Of a stretch of 49,045 bases of DNA, positions 24,128 to 33,024 are shown piece by piece. Under the pieces are notes generated by a model. That model ran no database searches, was not told the origin of the DNA, and saw only the letters and a list, made by a program, of their open reading frames with translations. The position numbers were made by a program, and so were the translations under genes. Origin of the DNA: Pseudoneurospora amorphoporcata (taxonomy: Eukaryota; Ascomycota; Sordariomycetes; Sordariales; Sordariaceae). Each line of letters opens with the position of its first letter. The stretch's first letter is position 1. The stretch covers positions 1-49,045 of the forward strand of contig MU859293.1 of assembly GCA_033297205.1 (NCBI GenBank), in the 5' to 3' direction.

Positions 24128-24660
24128 AGTTAACTTCCTGGTACCGTCTGACCTCGAACACCGCTACTGGGACACTACGAATCCCTTGTTGGCTGTGGTA
24201 ACATTGGCATTATTCTATTCTTCATTGGCACTACTTCCAATATCTCTAGGCTGCCCTGGTCTTCATTCCTCCTCTTCCGTTACAACTACATAAACATGCC
24301 CTTTTGCTGAAGAAAGAGAACTGATGCATCGAAGGTCGCCCGTTGCAGTTGTGATGGCCATGTAACTGCCTCGCCGTCTCGGCCAGGACTGTTGAGTCTA
24401 CCGGGGGCAGTTGTCGTTGGGCATTGGGCAGTCGTCTTCTATTGCGTTGCAATCAAGTGTTAGCATCTGCTCTTCCAACCCAATGCGTCGATTATTCGCA
24501 GCAGTCCAAGCAAGCACTTGCTTCATATCAGATTCTTTTCAGTATGGTGTTCATGAACCCCCTCCTCGCCTTGTGAGCGAGTGGTTGTTTCACTGGTTGT
24601 GTATCAAGGGTTTTCATCATCGAAGCAAATGCTGTTTGTTCCCCCAGGTCCTCAACAGCC
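24128..24660. other. spacer, no supportable gene
   Basis: No recognisable gene; flanks the direct repeat that follows. Confidence 0.4.
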
Positions 24661-24679
24661 AGGAGAGGAATGACAAAAT

Positions 24680-25165
24680 GGGGAACTGAACGAGTGAATG
24701 TAAGAACTGGGATTCCATTCGACGAAGGAAACTTGATCGCCGATGTAAAATTTACAGATCTCTGTGTCGCTGGAGACACGACACGTTTTTCTTCGGCATG
24801 GTTGCTATGATCTAGGGTCCTACAGCCCTCCTGGTCGTGGACTTTAGACCGCGAGGACTGCGCTTGCCGGACAAGTGTGTAAGATGTGCACCCCCAGAAC
24901 TCTCTCAGTTCTCACCAGCCAGGGGAGAGAGATAAAGTGATAAATGGGGAATAGGAGATGTAATGGGGAAATGTAAGAACTGTTTATTCCATACGACGGA
25001 AACTTGATCGTCGATGTTTTTGGGACACAGATCTTTGCATCACTGGAGACACGGTACATTATTCTTCGGCGTGTGGGATTTCCTTGCGATCTGGCCATAG
25101 CCCTCCCGGTCGTGGACTCGAGACCGGAAGGACCAGGCTTGCCGGACGGATGTGTGTAAGGGAAG
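24680..25165. repeat. diverged direct repeat, two units of about 200-230 bp
   Basis: Unit one (about 24690-24885) and unit two (about 24965-25165) share, in the same order, GTAAGAACTG, GGAAACTTGATCG, AGATCT(C/T)TG, CTGGAGACACG, TTCTTCGGC, GGTCGTGGACT and GCTTGCCGGAC. The units are diverged, so the duplication is old. No coding frame is conserved between them. It could be a duplicated non-coding RNA or promoter, but I see no clear box motifs. Confidence 0.6.
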
Positions 25166-25169
25166 TGTG

Positions 25170-26790
25170 TGTAGTGGAAGGGAAAGGGGCTGGTGAAAGA
25201 AGTATGGTAGGTAACTGATGGAGAAAGGAAATACTTAGGTACTTACCACTGACTGAATGACTCAGGTATCCATTACCCTCAAACGTGGCCCGCATATTCT
25301 CCAGCTCTCGCACCTTGACGCCCACCGGCAATGGACGCGCTTCTTCGACTTGCCCAAAGGGAAGCGGCAACTCCAGGCTATTTGGTGAGCGAGCAAACCC
25401 AACCTACGGTGGCTGAGGGCCCAAGACATGACATTGGTCAAGCCGGCGCAATAGTCTCTGGCTTTGGCCAGCCCGGCGTACTTCATGTTCTCGACATCGT
25501 CTTCAAAGCCGTGGCAGACCCGAGCCGCGTCGTGGCCCGATAAGCGCAGCTGGCGCGACTGAAGCAATGAAGCAATGAGCGCCGCAACGAGGTGCCATAG
25601 GTTGATGACACTGGCGCCCTCCAGCCGTGGCTGCCGATACCCTACCCTTTGGCGGGCCGTTTGTTCTGCCAGCCCCATCCGTCCATCCATCCTGCCTGCA
25701 CTGTCCGCCAAGGACATGGACAAGAAGATGCAGAAGAAGTAGTCCACCACCCGTGGCACCACCAAGCCTTTGGGCCTTCAAGTGCAAGACCAGGAAGGTC
25801 AAATTCGAGCTTGGCCCAACAAGACTTGAACGTTAAGTTGTCCGTCTGTGTCGGTGTGCCCGCCGTCTCTTTCAATGCACGTGTCTCGGGGATTTGTTGG
25901 ACGTGGTGGTTCTGGTAAGGTGCCCTGTCTCCTGTGGAAGGTCCAATCAACAATTGGAGCGAACCGACTGTTGGTTGTGCGATGGTTCCCATGTGAGTGC
26001 TGTTGCTTATGCTGTGGGTGCTGTTGGGTAGCTGCTCCTTTTCCTTGCTTGTTTTTTTTTCTTTTTTTCTTTTTTTTTTCTTTTTTGTTTTCTCCTTTGT
26101 TTTTTTGGGGTTCTTGTTTTCAAGTGTTTTTTGTTGTTATTCTTTTTCTTCTTTTTTTCGTCTTTGCTTTCAGCCTGACAGATCCCTGGGGGCCAGCCGA
26201 AACAGATGATGAACCCAAGCTGGGAACGATGGGAGCCGCCACCGAAGCCGACCTTCGAAACTTGTTGATCTTGTTGTTCTCGGGCCTGGCCCTTCTACCC
26301 CGGCAATGGAAGGGGTTATTTACTTGTTGCTGGTACATGTTCTTGCCGGGGTAGAAGGCGGTCCAGCCCAGCCGCTCAGCCTTCATTCCCCTCGTGGTGG
26401 CTCTCCGTCGTCGTTGTCGATTGCGTAGTCGTCGTCGTATAACGATGACCACTGCTCCTGGAGTGCTTCCTTCACCAGGGCATGGCAGCAATGCTCATCC
26501 ATGAATGTCTTGATATCTAGTTCGTGCTGGTTGGTTGCCCTTGGAGTGGATGATTGGCAAAAGCTGAATGGTTGGTGACGTTGGGCTCGACATCATCGAC
26601 ACTCGGTACCGCAGATGGGCTGCCAAGCAGAAGCACGACTACCGGCACTCGACCCCGACCCCCGACAGCAACATTCCCCATGCCTCTCTGCCTCTGCTCG
26701 TTTCAAGCCTACAGGTATGGATGTCGAGTCACAAGGAGGATATATCGGCCCAACTCCACAGCGACATATGCCACATGCATTTTGACAGCA
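25170..26790. other. spacer with T-rich tract and short coding-like scraps
   Basis: A strong T-rich tract lies at 26048-26166. Short protein-like scraps occur (for example VKVRELENMRATF on the minus strand near 25280-25320), unrecognised. A 26-nt stretch near 25645-25672 is shared with 5238-5263 in the opposite sense. Confidence 0.35.
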
Positions 26791-26799
26791 CCGGACAAT

Positions 26800-26890
26800 G
26801 GATCCGCCGTTGTTTCGAGTCGTGGAGGATCTGATGGTACCTTAGAGATGGGAGTCGTTGAGGAGCGAACTTGGAGGGAATGCAGGCGAC
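26800..26890 (-). pseudogene. second, shorter dihydrolipoyl dehydrogenase scrap
   Basis: Reads ACIPSK...QILHDSKQR on the minus strand and is a diverged direct repeat of 27228-27330. Only about 30 residues are covered. Confidence 0.5.
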
Positions 26891-27204
26891 GTTCAGGCGG
26901 GTGCGCCGCCAAAGCGGGCTTCTTTGGGGCTTTCTTCAATGCCGAGGATGACGATGGAGTGTTCGGGGATATTGATGACCCAGAATAGAGGTAATGCTCG
27001 CGTTGCCGCCGATGAACCGCTGTGGGCCGAGGAGGAAGCGGATGACAACGCTTCTTGTTCCGTAGACAGCACGTGGGAGACAGTAGCCCCTGCTGCGACG
27101 GTCGAGGTGTCCTGCGAAAGCAGGGCGAAGATTGATCTCAGCGATAGACTCGTTGGTGACGTTCGGCTTGACACTTTTGGCTCGGCTGTGTCCCGTGGTG
27201 CTGG

Positions 27205-27330
27205 TTGAGCTTGACATTGCCAACCTCGATACCGCGATGTTTCGAGTCGTGGAGGATCTGGATCTGGCGGTGGGGATGGGAGTTGTTGAGGAGCGACTTG
27301 GAGGGAATGCAACCGGCGAGCGTCTGGGCG
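27205..27330 (-). pseudogene. dihydrolipoyl dehydrogenase fragment
   Basis: Minus-strand translation gives AGCIPSKSLLNNSH, then QILHDSKHRGIEVGNVKLN. This matches the conserved N-terminal part of the E3 flavoprotein of pyruvate and 2-oxoglutarate dehydrogenase complexes, just after the redox-active disulfide (the second Cys of that disulfide is in GCIPSKSLLNN). Only about 40 residues are present and no other part of the enzyme is found in order around it. It is a gene fragment, not a gene. Confidence 0.72.
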
Positions 27331-27477
27331 GTGATCATAGCTGGTATTTTTTCCCCTCCACTCATGGCTCAGATTGTTGTGTCGACGGACAGGAAACCAC
27401 TCCGGCTGTATTGGCCAGGCGTTCTAGCAGTCCAATTACAATGGAGCGGCCAGCGGTCTTCGTCTTCTGGATGCCCT

Positions 27478-27525
27478 TTCAGACCAGCAACACGACGCTT
27501 GACAGCGGTGGGGAGAGACTTCAGT
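27478..27525 (-). pseudogene. NAP1-like nucleosome assembly protein scrap
   Basis: Minus-strand SLPTAVKRRVAGLKG resembles the start of the NAP domain in fungal nucleosome assembly protein 1. The match is only about 15 residues, so the call is tentative. Confidence 0.45.
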
Positions 27526-27712
27526 CTAGAGGTGCCAGGTCGGACGACGCATCCAGGTGACAATTTCAGGAGTGCCAACACCTGCCTGGTCAAAGTCTTC
27601 GTCTGCAATAAACAGCAGGTTAGTACAAGCTCCAAAGAAAGTCAAAGTCTCGAGGTCCACAACAGCATGTTTCATGACTGACCTAGATTTACAGATAGCA
27701 GGTATTGTACAC

Positions 27713-27832
27713 TTCCCGACCTACCACAAGAGTGTCACCAAGTCCATCGGCTTCTTGACAACCTTGTGGCAAGTCGGGATGTTGAGGGCAACAGGGTCAA
27801 CGGCTCTGGCTTCCACTTCGGGGCTGGCTTTG
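27713..27832 (-). pseudogene. BET-type bromodomain fragment
   Basis: Minus-strand translation reads VDPVALNIPTCHKVVKKPMDLVTLL, which matches the ZA loop to helix A region of fungal Bdf1/BET bromodomains (consensus PVDPVALNIPxYxxVVKKPMDLGT). It ends at a GTAGGT donor-like site, and a TACTAAC-like branch and CAG acceptor follow at about 27609-27640, so an intron may have been copied with it. The rest of the bromodomain is missing. Confidence 0.7.
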
Positions 27833-28360
27833 CTGCTGGGCGAGCCTTGTCACAAACAGAAAGCAGCTAAGAAGCACGAGGCTTCGCTGTCGTCGGGGGC
27901 TTTGCGCGGTTCGTGGAGGTGAGGGCGAGGCTGCAACGGACTCGGCATGGGAAGAACTCGGTGGAGAAGGACAACTTCGGTCGGCAGGTGGCCCAGCCCG
28001 ACCCAGCCTGCGGTCGCTGCCCGCTTGACTCTACCCCAGTTGATGGGGAGAGAAGCAACGGGGCCTTAAGCTCGCAAGCTGGGCGACCGCACCACAGGTT
28101 GAAATGTGATGCGGTGATGGAGAGTTGTGTAGGTGGTGGATTCCAGACCGGCCCTCAGGCGCCTACCAACCCGGAGGAGGGAGTAGGGGTGCCGTCTTCG
28201 GGCGCCAGTCGGAAGGAATTCGAGACCGGTCGGGGCAAAGTCGATGAGCATAACGACGGGATGTACGAGGCGGCAGCGCACACGGAAACCTGGAGGTTGG
28301 CGGGCAGATGGTTAGCCTCAAGGTCTTGAGGGAGAAGTGATGGTTATCAACGTGGTAAGT

Positions 28361-28477
28361 GCTCCAAAAATCAGATTTAAGCAATTGTGTGTCATCATTG
28401 AGCTGATCATATGGAAAGTGAAGGCTCTTTGACAGGTTTGTCTAAGGTAAGGTTGGGAATAATCATGGAAGGGGAGC
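28361..28477 (-). ncRNA. box C/D-like candidate CD21 (intron 21), degenerate
   Basis: Outer stem GCTCC/GGAGC and box D CTGA (28371-28374) are present, but box C is ATGATTA (28460-28466). Related to CD19. Possibly inactive. Confidence 0.42.
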
Positions 28478-28636
28478 TGACGGAACGTATAGGCAGAAGA
28501 AGAACCGCTCACCTTTGCAGTTTCGACGGAAGTCTCTGAGCCTCCATGGAAGGATTCCAGGCGGTGCCGCTGTCAAGCTTGATTGTCAGCAATGCCTTCC
28601 AGAAGAGGTACCCGGTTTTATACGCGCGGTGAATGT

Positions 28637-28745
28637 CCCCATCCATATCAGATCTCTGTGTCTTCATGGAGCCCGTCACAACAATGGAAGTGACTTTCTC
28701 TTTGTAAGTGTAGTTCTCTTGACGACTGGTGTCATCATGGAGGGG
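28637..28745 (-). ncRNA. box C/D snoRNA candidate CD20 (intron 20)
   Basis: Box C ATGATGA (28732-28738), C' ATGAAG, box D CTGA (28648-28651), with outer pairing CCCCATCC/GGAGGGG. Target unknown. Confidence 0.68.
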
Positions 28746-28937
28746 GAGGCGCAGGGCTAACTCAACACGAAGGTAGGTGACACGGGAACAAACGGCTTAC
28801 CATGGATGCAAACGGGATCAAAGAGCGCTCTCATCGGAGAGGAAAAAGGTGGGCTGCCTGCGTCTGGCAATGGAAGAGATGATTAGCAACAATGATCCCT
28901 GGTTGAAGGTTGCGTTTTCCAAGGAACGAGATGAATG

Positions 28938-29049
28938 CTCCGGAATCAGGAGACAGCTCATGGATTTCATCTTCATTGAGCCGGCCATGGAGGAAAGGCC
29001 TTCTCTTTGACAGGCGTAGAATCTTCACGTTTGTCATCATGGAAAGGAG
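28938..29049 (-). ncRNA. box C/D snoRNA candidate CD19 (intron 19)
   Basis: Box C ATGATGA (29034-29040), C' ATGAAG, box D CTGA (28946-28949), outer stem CTCC/GGAG. Contains CTGTCAAAGAG, shared with CD21. Target unknown. Confidence 0.6.
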
Positions 29050-29270
29050 GACAGCTGACGAAGGAAACTAGCAGATGTGAATGACGTACGACCTTTCGAT
29101 CAACCGCTTGTTTCATGGCGTCTGAAGCGGCAATTCCACGAAAGACTCAAAGGGCCGTGGCGCGTCTGCCGGTCTGTCCCTCTCTGGAGCTTTCTGCGAT
29201 TGTAGCAGGTATGTTAGCAAAGATCCCCCAAAGACTACAAGTGTTTGTGTTGTTGAGCGCCGCTTGGTGT

Positions 29271-29382
29271 TTCCAGTCAGTTGGAATGAGTACGAGTCTT
29301 CTTCTCCTCATGGCTACCACTAAGTATGTATGCTTTTGGGTTCGGCCTTCACTTGAATTTGAAGATGTTTTCATCATTGGAA
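29271..29382 (-). ncRNA. box C/D snoRNA, snR41/U62 type
   Basis: Stem TTCCA/TGGAA, box C ATGATGA (29371-29377), C' ATGAGG and box D CTGA (29277-29280). The 13 nt next to box D, GTACTCATTCCAA, are exactly complementary to the conserved 18S rRNA stretch TTGGAATGAGTAC. By the box D+5 rule they place the 2'-O-methyl group on the A equivalent to yeast A541, the known target of snR41 (human U62). Upstream, GAACCCAAA is complementary to the 18S TTTGGGTTC segment around yeast G1126, snR41's second site. The snoRNA lies in intron 18 (29194-29436). This identification anchors the whole array as a snoRNA cluster. Confidence 0.87.
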
Positions 29383-29725
29383 GTTTGTTGTTGATGTGTG
29401 TTTGTGCGAGACAAGGCACCTGGCTGGCTGACTTACCTTCCATTTCTTTCCATCTCTTTGACTGCGTTTCCACGCGTTGTTCCGCGCCGGTTGTTGCCTT
29501 GGCCGCTCGGTCGCGTCGCTCAAAGCACAGCGTTGGGGAGCAGCGAAGGAGTCCCTGCGATCGACGAGTGTCGGTGAGTGTCGCGCCATCTTGCGCTCTT
29601 TAAGCTATGTGGTGTCACGAAGGCGCAAGAGGTCGTGATGTCTGTTTGAGATCCATATGCCAAGTGGTCAGCTTCGTGTCAAAGGTAAAGACTGAACAGA
29701 AGGGCAAAGTGCGTGAAAGTGAATG

Positions 29726-29834
29726 AAGCTGGTTCAGAAAACCGGCATGGGACTTTTTTTTCTCTGTCATTGAGCAGTCGAACGCGTTTGGTTCTCGAGC
29801 ATTGGCTTGGTCCTGTTTCATCATATCTAAGCTT
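29726..29834 (-). ncRNA. box C/D snoRNA candidate CD17 (intron 17)
   Basis: Stem AAGCT/AGCTT, box C ATGATGA (29818-29824), C' ATGACA, box D CTGA (29734-29737). D' has the CTCGAGA form. Target unknown. Confidence 0.68.
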
Positions 29835-29994
29835 ACCTTCTAGGTGGTGTGGAAAGGGAGTAAGAGAGGCTTACCAAGGTGTGGCTGTTCTTGGTCGAAG
29901 GAGGAAGACGGGCAATCGGCCAAGTACCTGAAATATGAAGGGCAGTCAGCTTTCTGTCAACATCGGAGACTCGTATGCAAGTGCAGAGGTTTTT

Positions 29995-30102
29995 GCTTGC
30001 CCTCAGGCTTTTGATTTTTCGCGTCATGAAGGAGTCGAAGTTGTTGCACTCTCAGATGCAGCAAATGTACATGAAATATTTGGGTTGATCATCAGATGCA
30101 AG
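29995..30102 (-). ncRNA. box C/D snoRNA candidate CD16 (intron 16)
   Basis: Stem CTTGC/GCAAG, box C TGATGA (30089-30094), D' CTGA, C' ATGACG, box D CTGA (30003-30006). The D guide AAAATCAAAA could pair with 25S rRNA TTTTGATTTT near the snR67/snR51 sites, but the fit next to box D is imperfect. Confidence 0.75.
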
Positions 30103-30261
30103 TGGTGGGTTGTGGTGCAGGTGTGAAAGGAGTGGTTGGCTTACCAATGTGCAACTTTTTTTTTTGGCGGAGGAAAAAGACCTGGTAAGTGTGCCTGAAA
30201 GGACAAGAGCGGTCAGTTTCCTGTTAGGGTTGGAGCCTCGAACACAAGTGCGAATGGTGTG

Positions 30262-30365
30262 GCTTGCCCTCAGGCATTGGTTGTTTGCTTCATGAAGGAG
30301 TCGAAGTGTTGCACTCTCAGCAGCAAATGTACATGAAATATTTTGATTGATCATCATGTGCAAGC
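30262..30365 (-). ncRNA. box C/D snoRNA candidate CD15 (intron 15)
   Basis: Six-bp stem GCTTGC/GCAAGC, box C ATGATGA (30351-30357), D' CTGA, C' ATGAAG, box D CTGA (30270-30273). D' guide (CATGTACATTTGCTG) is shared with CD16; D guide differs. Confidence 0.76.
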
Positions 30366-30533
30366 GGTGGTAGGATGGAGGTGATGGAGAAGTGACAGAC
30401 TTACCAAGTGGTTGAGCTGCGGCCAAACGACCAAGTGGAAGAGAGAGAAACGGCAACATTTTCTGAACCCGTTAGCGGACAATCCAAGACATGGGAGAAT
30501 CTGACAAGAACTGGAAGAACTTGAATGGTTGCT

Positions 30534-30645
30534 GGTGGCCTCAGTGCATTTGCTATTGTTTGATTTCATGGAGCCGTGACAGTTTTTGGACTGTGAAAGC
30601 TTTTCACTCTCAATACAACCTCGACATTTCATCATCATTGGCTAG
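30534..30645 (-). ncRNA. box C/D snoRNA candidate CD14 (intron 14)
   Basis: Box C ATGATGA (30632-30638), box D CTGA (30541-30544), stem TAGCC/GGCCA (imperfect), D' TTGAGAG, C' ATGAAA. Guide before box D contains AGCAAATGC; target not established. Confidence 0.7.
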
Positions 30646-30793
30646 GGGGGAGTGAAGGAAGAAGGGTCTGACTTACTCAAGCTTCTGGTCGGATTTGCGG
30701 TGGATGCTGAACACAAAGTGACCTGTGATGAACAACGTCAGCAAAGGGCCAAAGAGATGGAAGAGATGCCGACAAGTGTTGAACGAATGCTGG

Positions 30794-30904
30794 TGGTTTC
30801 AGGCCATCTGGTAGAGTTTTGTCTCATGGAGCCGTGACAGTTGATGGACTGTGAAGGCTTTGCGCTCTCGAAAGCAGATTATGCTATGTGGTCATCATGA
30901 ACCA
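30794..30904 (-). ncRNA. box C/D snoRNA candidate CD13 (intron 13)
   Basis: Stem GGTT/AACC, box C ATGATGA (30892-30898), box D CTGA (30799-30802), same internal hairpin and C' ATGAGA as its neighbours. Guides differ from CD11, CD12 and CD14. Confidence 0.7.
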
Positions 30905-31066
30905 AGCGGGAAGCAGGAGAAGCAAGGGGGTGTCTGACTTACTCAAGTTTCTGACCATGAATTGCAGCAAGAGCTTGAGAGGACTGGCAAGACCGAAAAC
31001 CTGCAATGATCATGTCAGTAAGGAGACCAAACAAAGAAACGCTGACAAGTGTTGAGAGAACTGTGA

Positions 31067-31177
31067 TGGCCTCCGTAGTGCGCATGTTTGATCTCATTGA
31101 GCCGTGACAGTCCTCGACTGTGGAAGCTTTGCGCTCTCGATTCAAGGAAAAGGAAAGGGTTTTGTCATCATTGGCCA
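31067..31177 (-). ncRNA. box C/D snoRNA candidate CD12 (intron 12)
   Basis: Stem TGGCC/GGCCA and box C ATGATGA (31165-31171) are intact, with the CACAGTC/GACTGT hairpin and C' ATGAGA as in CD11. Box D is degenerate. Confidence 0.5.
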
Positions 31178-31341
31178 GGCCGGAAGAGGAAAAGGGCTAT
31201 ATGAATTACTGAATGGCAATGGATTGCTAAGGTACCTAGGCTACTCTCAAGCGACCGGCACAAGCGATCTGTGACGAGAACTGTCCATGTTAGCAAAGAG
31301 TCAAGACAAGAAATCCTGACAAGTGTTGAAAGAATTCCGGC

Positions 31342-31450
31342 AGCTTCAGTACGCTTTTTTGATCACATTGAGCCGTGACAGTCCTCGACTGTGCTAAGTT
31401 GGCACTCTCAAAAGAAGAACAGAAATTGGTTGCGTTTTCATCATTCAGTT
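31342..31450 (-). ncRNA. box C/D snoRNA candidate CD11 (intron 11)
   Basis: Box C ATGATGA (31438-31444) and box D CTGA (31346-31349). D' TTGAGAG is followed by a CACAGTC/GACTGT hairpin and C' ATGTGA. The first of four long (about 110 nt) related modules. Confidence 0.58.
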
Positions 31451-31613
31451 GGCCAAGAGGGAAGAAAAAGGAGGACTTGGTGACTTGCCTTTTCAAAATG
31501 CTTGCAATGATTTGCAGCGAGCTCCGGAGAGGAGAGACCAGAAACCTGCAATGAGCACCATCAGCAAGGGACCACAGAAGGTTCAGAGTCAAAGACTGTA
31601 GTGTCAATGATGG

Positions 31614-31684
31614 CGCCTCAGAGTTAGAGTGAAAGATCCGACCCCACGCTATCTACGGGAGAGTGGTGTTGTCCATCAGCGAGA
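31614..31684 (-). ncRNA. box C/D-like candidate CD10 (intron 10, second)
   Basis: Paralogue of CD6: CTGATGG (31673-31678) and CTGA (31618-31621). Confidence 0.42.
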
Positions 31685-31761
31685 AATGCTTGCCCTTCAT
31701 CTGGTAAGCTACCAGTGCCGAATCCCCTTTTCCGAAGCACCGCGCCGCAAAGCACCCAGCT

Positions 31762-31826
31762 AGTTTCAGAAGCTCCAAGCCACAGGGACGAAGATCGTAT
31801 GTGGTCACTCGTTCTCATCATTGGCG
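31762..31826 (-). ncRNA. box C/D snoRNA candidate CD9 (intron 10, first)
   Basis: Box C ATGATGA (31815-31821) and box D CTGA (31766-31769). Paralogue of CD5 and CD7 with a shorter guide region. Confidence 0.5.
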
Positions 31827-31989
31827 AACAGAGGCATGAAACCAGGACAGGAAAAAGACTGAGACTTACGCTGAAGTTTGTTCACAGTGGAAGTCTGTGA
31901 TGGTCATGATGCCTTTTACAGAAATGGTCAGCATTGCTCAAGTGAGAGGGTCAAAGACCGAAAGAAGCAAAGACAAATGTCAATGACAA

Positions 31990-32066
31990 GAGCCTTAGAG
32001 TTTTTGAGTGAAATGATCCAACCCCGCTCTATCTACGACAGAGTGATTTTGTGCATCAACGAGGAA
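31990..32066 (-). ncRNA. box C/D-like candidate CD8 (intron 9, second), degenerate
   Basis: Paralogue of CD6 with box C TTGATGC (32054-32060), but box D has become CTAA (31995-31998), so it may be inactive. Confidence 0.33.
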
Positions 32067-32140
32067 GTGCTGCCCTTCATCTGGTAAGCACAAGTGCCGA
32101 ATCCCCTTTTCCAAAGCACAAGGCCGCAAGCACCCCAGTT

Positions 32141-32218
32141 AATTTCAGACAATGTGTGCATGCCACAGGGACGAAAGTCGAAACGATCGTGTGATGGCCA
32201 CCCGTTCTCATCATCGGC
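32141..32218 (-). ncRNA. box C/D snoRNA candidate CD7 (intron 9, first)
   Basis: Box C GATGATGA (32208-32214) and box D CTGA (32145-32148). Paralogue of CD5. Confidence 0.5.
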
Positions 32219-32367
32219 AAGGGAAAGGAAGACGGGAGAAGAATACTTACACAAAGACTTGTCGCAAAGAATGGCCTCGTTCCAAGTTCATTTGAAACTG
32301 CACGGATGACGGAAACGGTCAGCAAAGCTCAAGTGAGATGAAGTCAAAGACTGATGTCAATGAAAGG

Positions 32368-32438
32368 TGCCTCAGAGTTAAGAGTGAAAAGCCGACCCCT
32401 CGCTATCTACGGCAGAGTGGCTTTGTGCATCAGCGAGG
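32368..32438 (-). ncRNA. box C/D-like candidate CD6 (intron 8, second)
   Basis: CTGATGC box C-like (32427-32432) and CTGA (32372-32375). The segment with CGTAGATAGCG and TTTCACTC is repeated in CD8 and CD10. It would be the second module in the same intron. Confidence 0.42.
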
Positions 32439-32486
32439 AATGCTGAGTCCAGATGCAAGCACCAGACCAGTTTACAACACCCTGTT

Positions 32487-32563
32487 GATTTCAGACTTGT
32501 GTACATGCCACAGGGACGAAAGTCGAGACAATCGTGTGTGACCACTCGTTCTCATCATCGGCA
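32487..32563 (-). ncRNA. box C/D snoRNA candidate CD5 (intron 8, first)
   Basis: Box C GATGATGA at 32552-32558 and box D CTGA at 32491-32494. Shares GAGAACGAGTGG, TTCGTCCCTGTGGC and overall length with CD7 and CD9. Terminal stem weak. Confidence 0.5.
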
Positions 32564-33017
32564 GGAAAGGCTGAACAGGTGACCGGGAAACACTTACACG
32601 TTTGCAAAGAGTTGTCGAGAGATGACATGTTGACTTGTCGCTGAGGTGTGTCCTCTGCAGACTGAATGATCGCAGCGAAAACAACCTGACCGCCACAAAA
32701 ATAATGTTAGCTCAATCCATGAAACAAGGTGGACGAAGTCTTGAATGATAGATGTCGACTGTGAAGCAACGGGGGCATCAATCCCGAAGCGGCATCTCCA
32801 ACAGTCCTCCCGAACCAAGGGTCACTACTTCTCGGAACAGGCACAGACACCAGACAACCTCTCCAAGCTTTGGCATGCAAGGAAAGAAGGCTGGCTGGGC
32901 TAAGTGAGCAGGGGTGGCAGGCCTACTCACATTTGAAGTTCATGGTGTCCCAATGAGAGATGCCCGCAGGGTGCCCGGATTGGGTCCTGCGCGGCGCCAG
33001 GCCGGGAAGGGAAGGAT

Positions 33018-33024
33018 CTTTATA
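33018..33024 (-). promoter_or_regulatory. second TATA box inside the host array
   Basis: TATAAAG on the minus strand, in a GC-rich local context with CTTCCCTTCCC downstream. A short exon (with ATGAACTTCAAAT) and a GTGAGT donor at 32930 follow. It may start a second host transcript that covers the downstream modules. Confidence 0.45.

Noticed and set aside
31050..31400. Introns of the array as introner-like transposable elements
   Set aside because: The introns are not near-identical, lack terminal repeats, and their conserved parts are C/D snoRNA boxes, which explains the similarity better.
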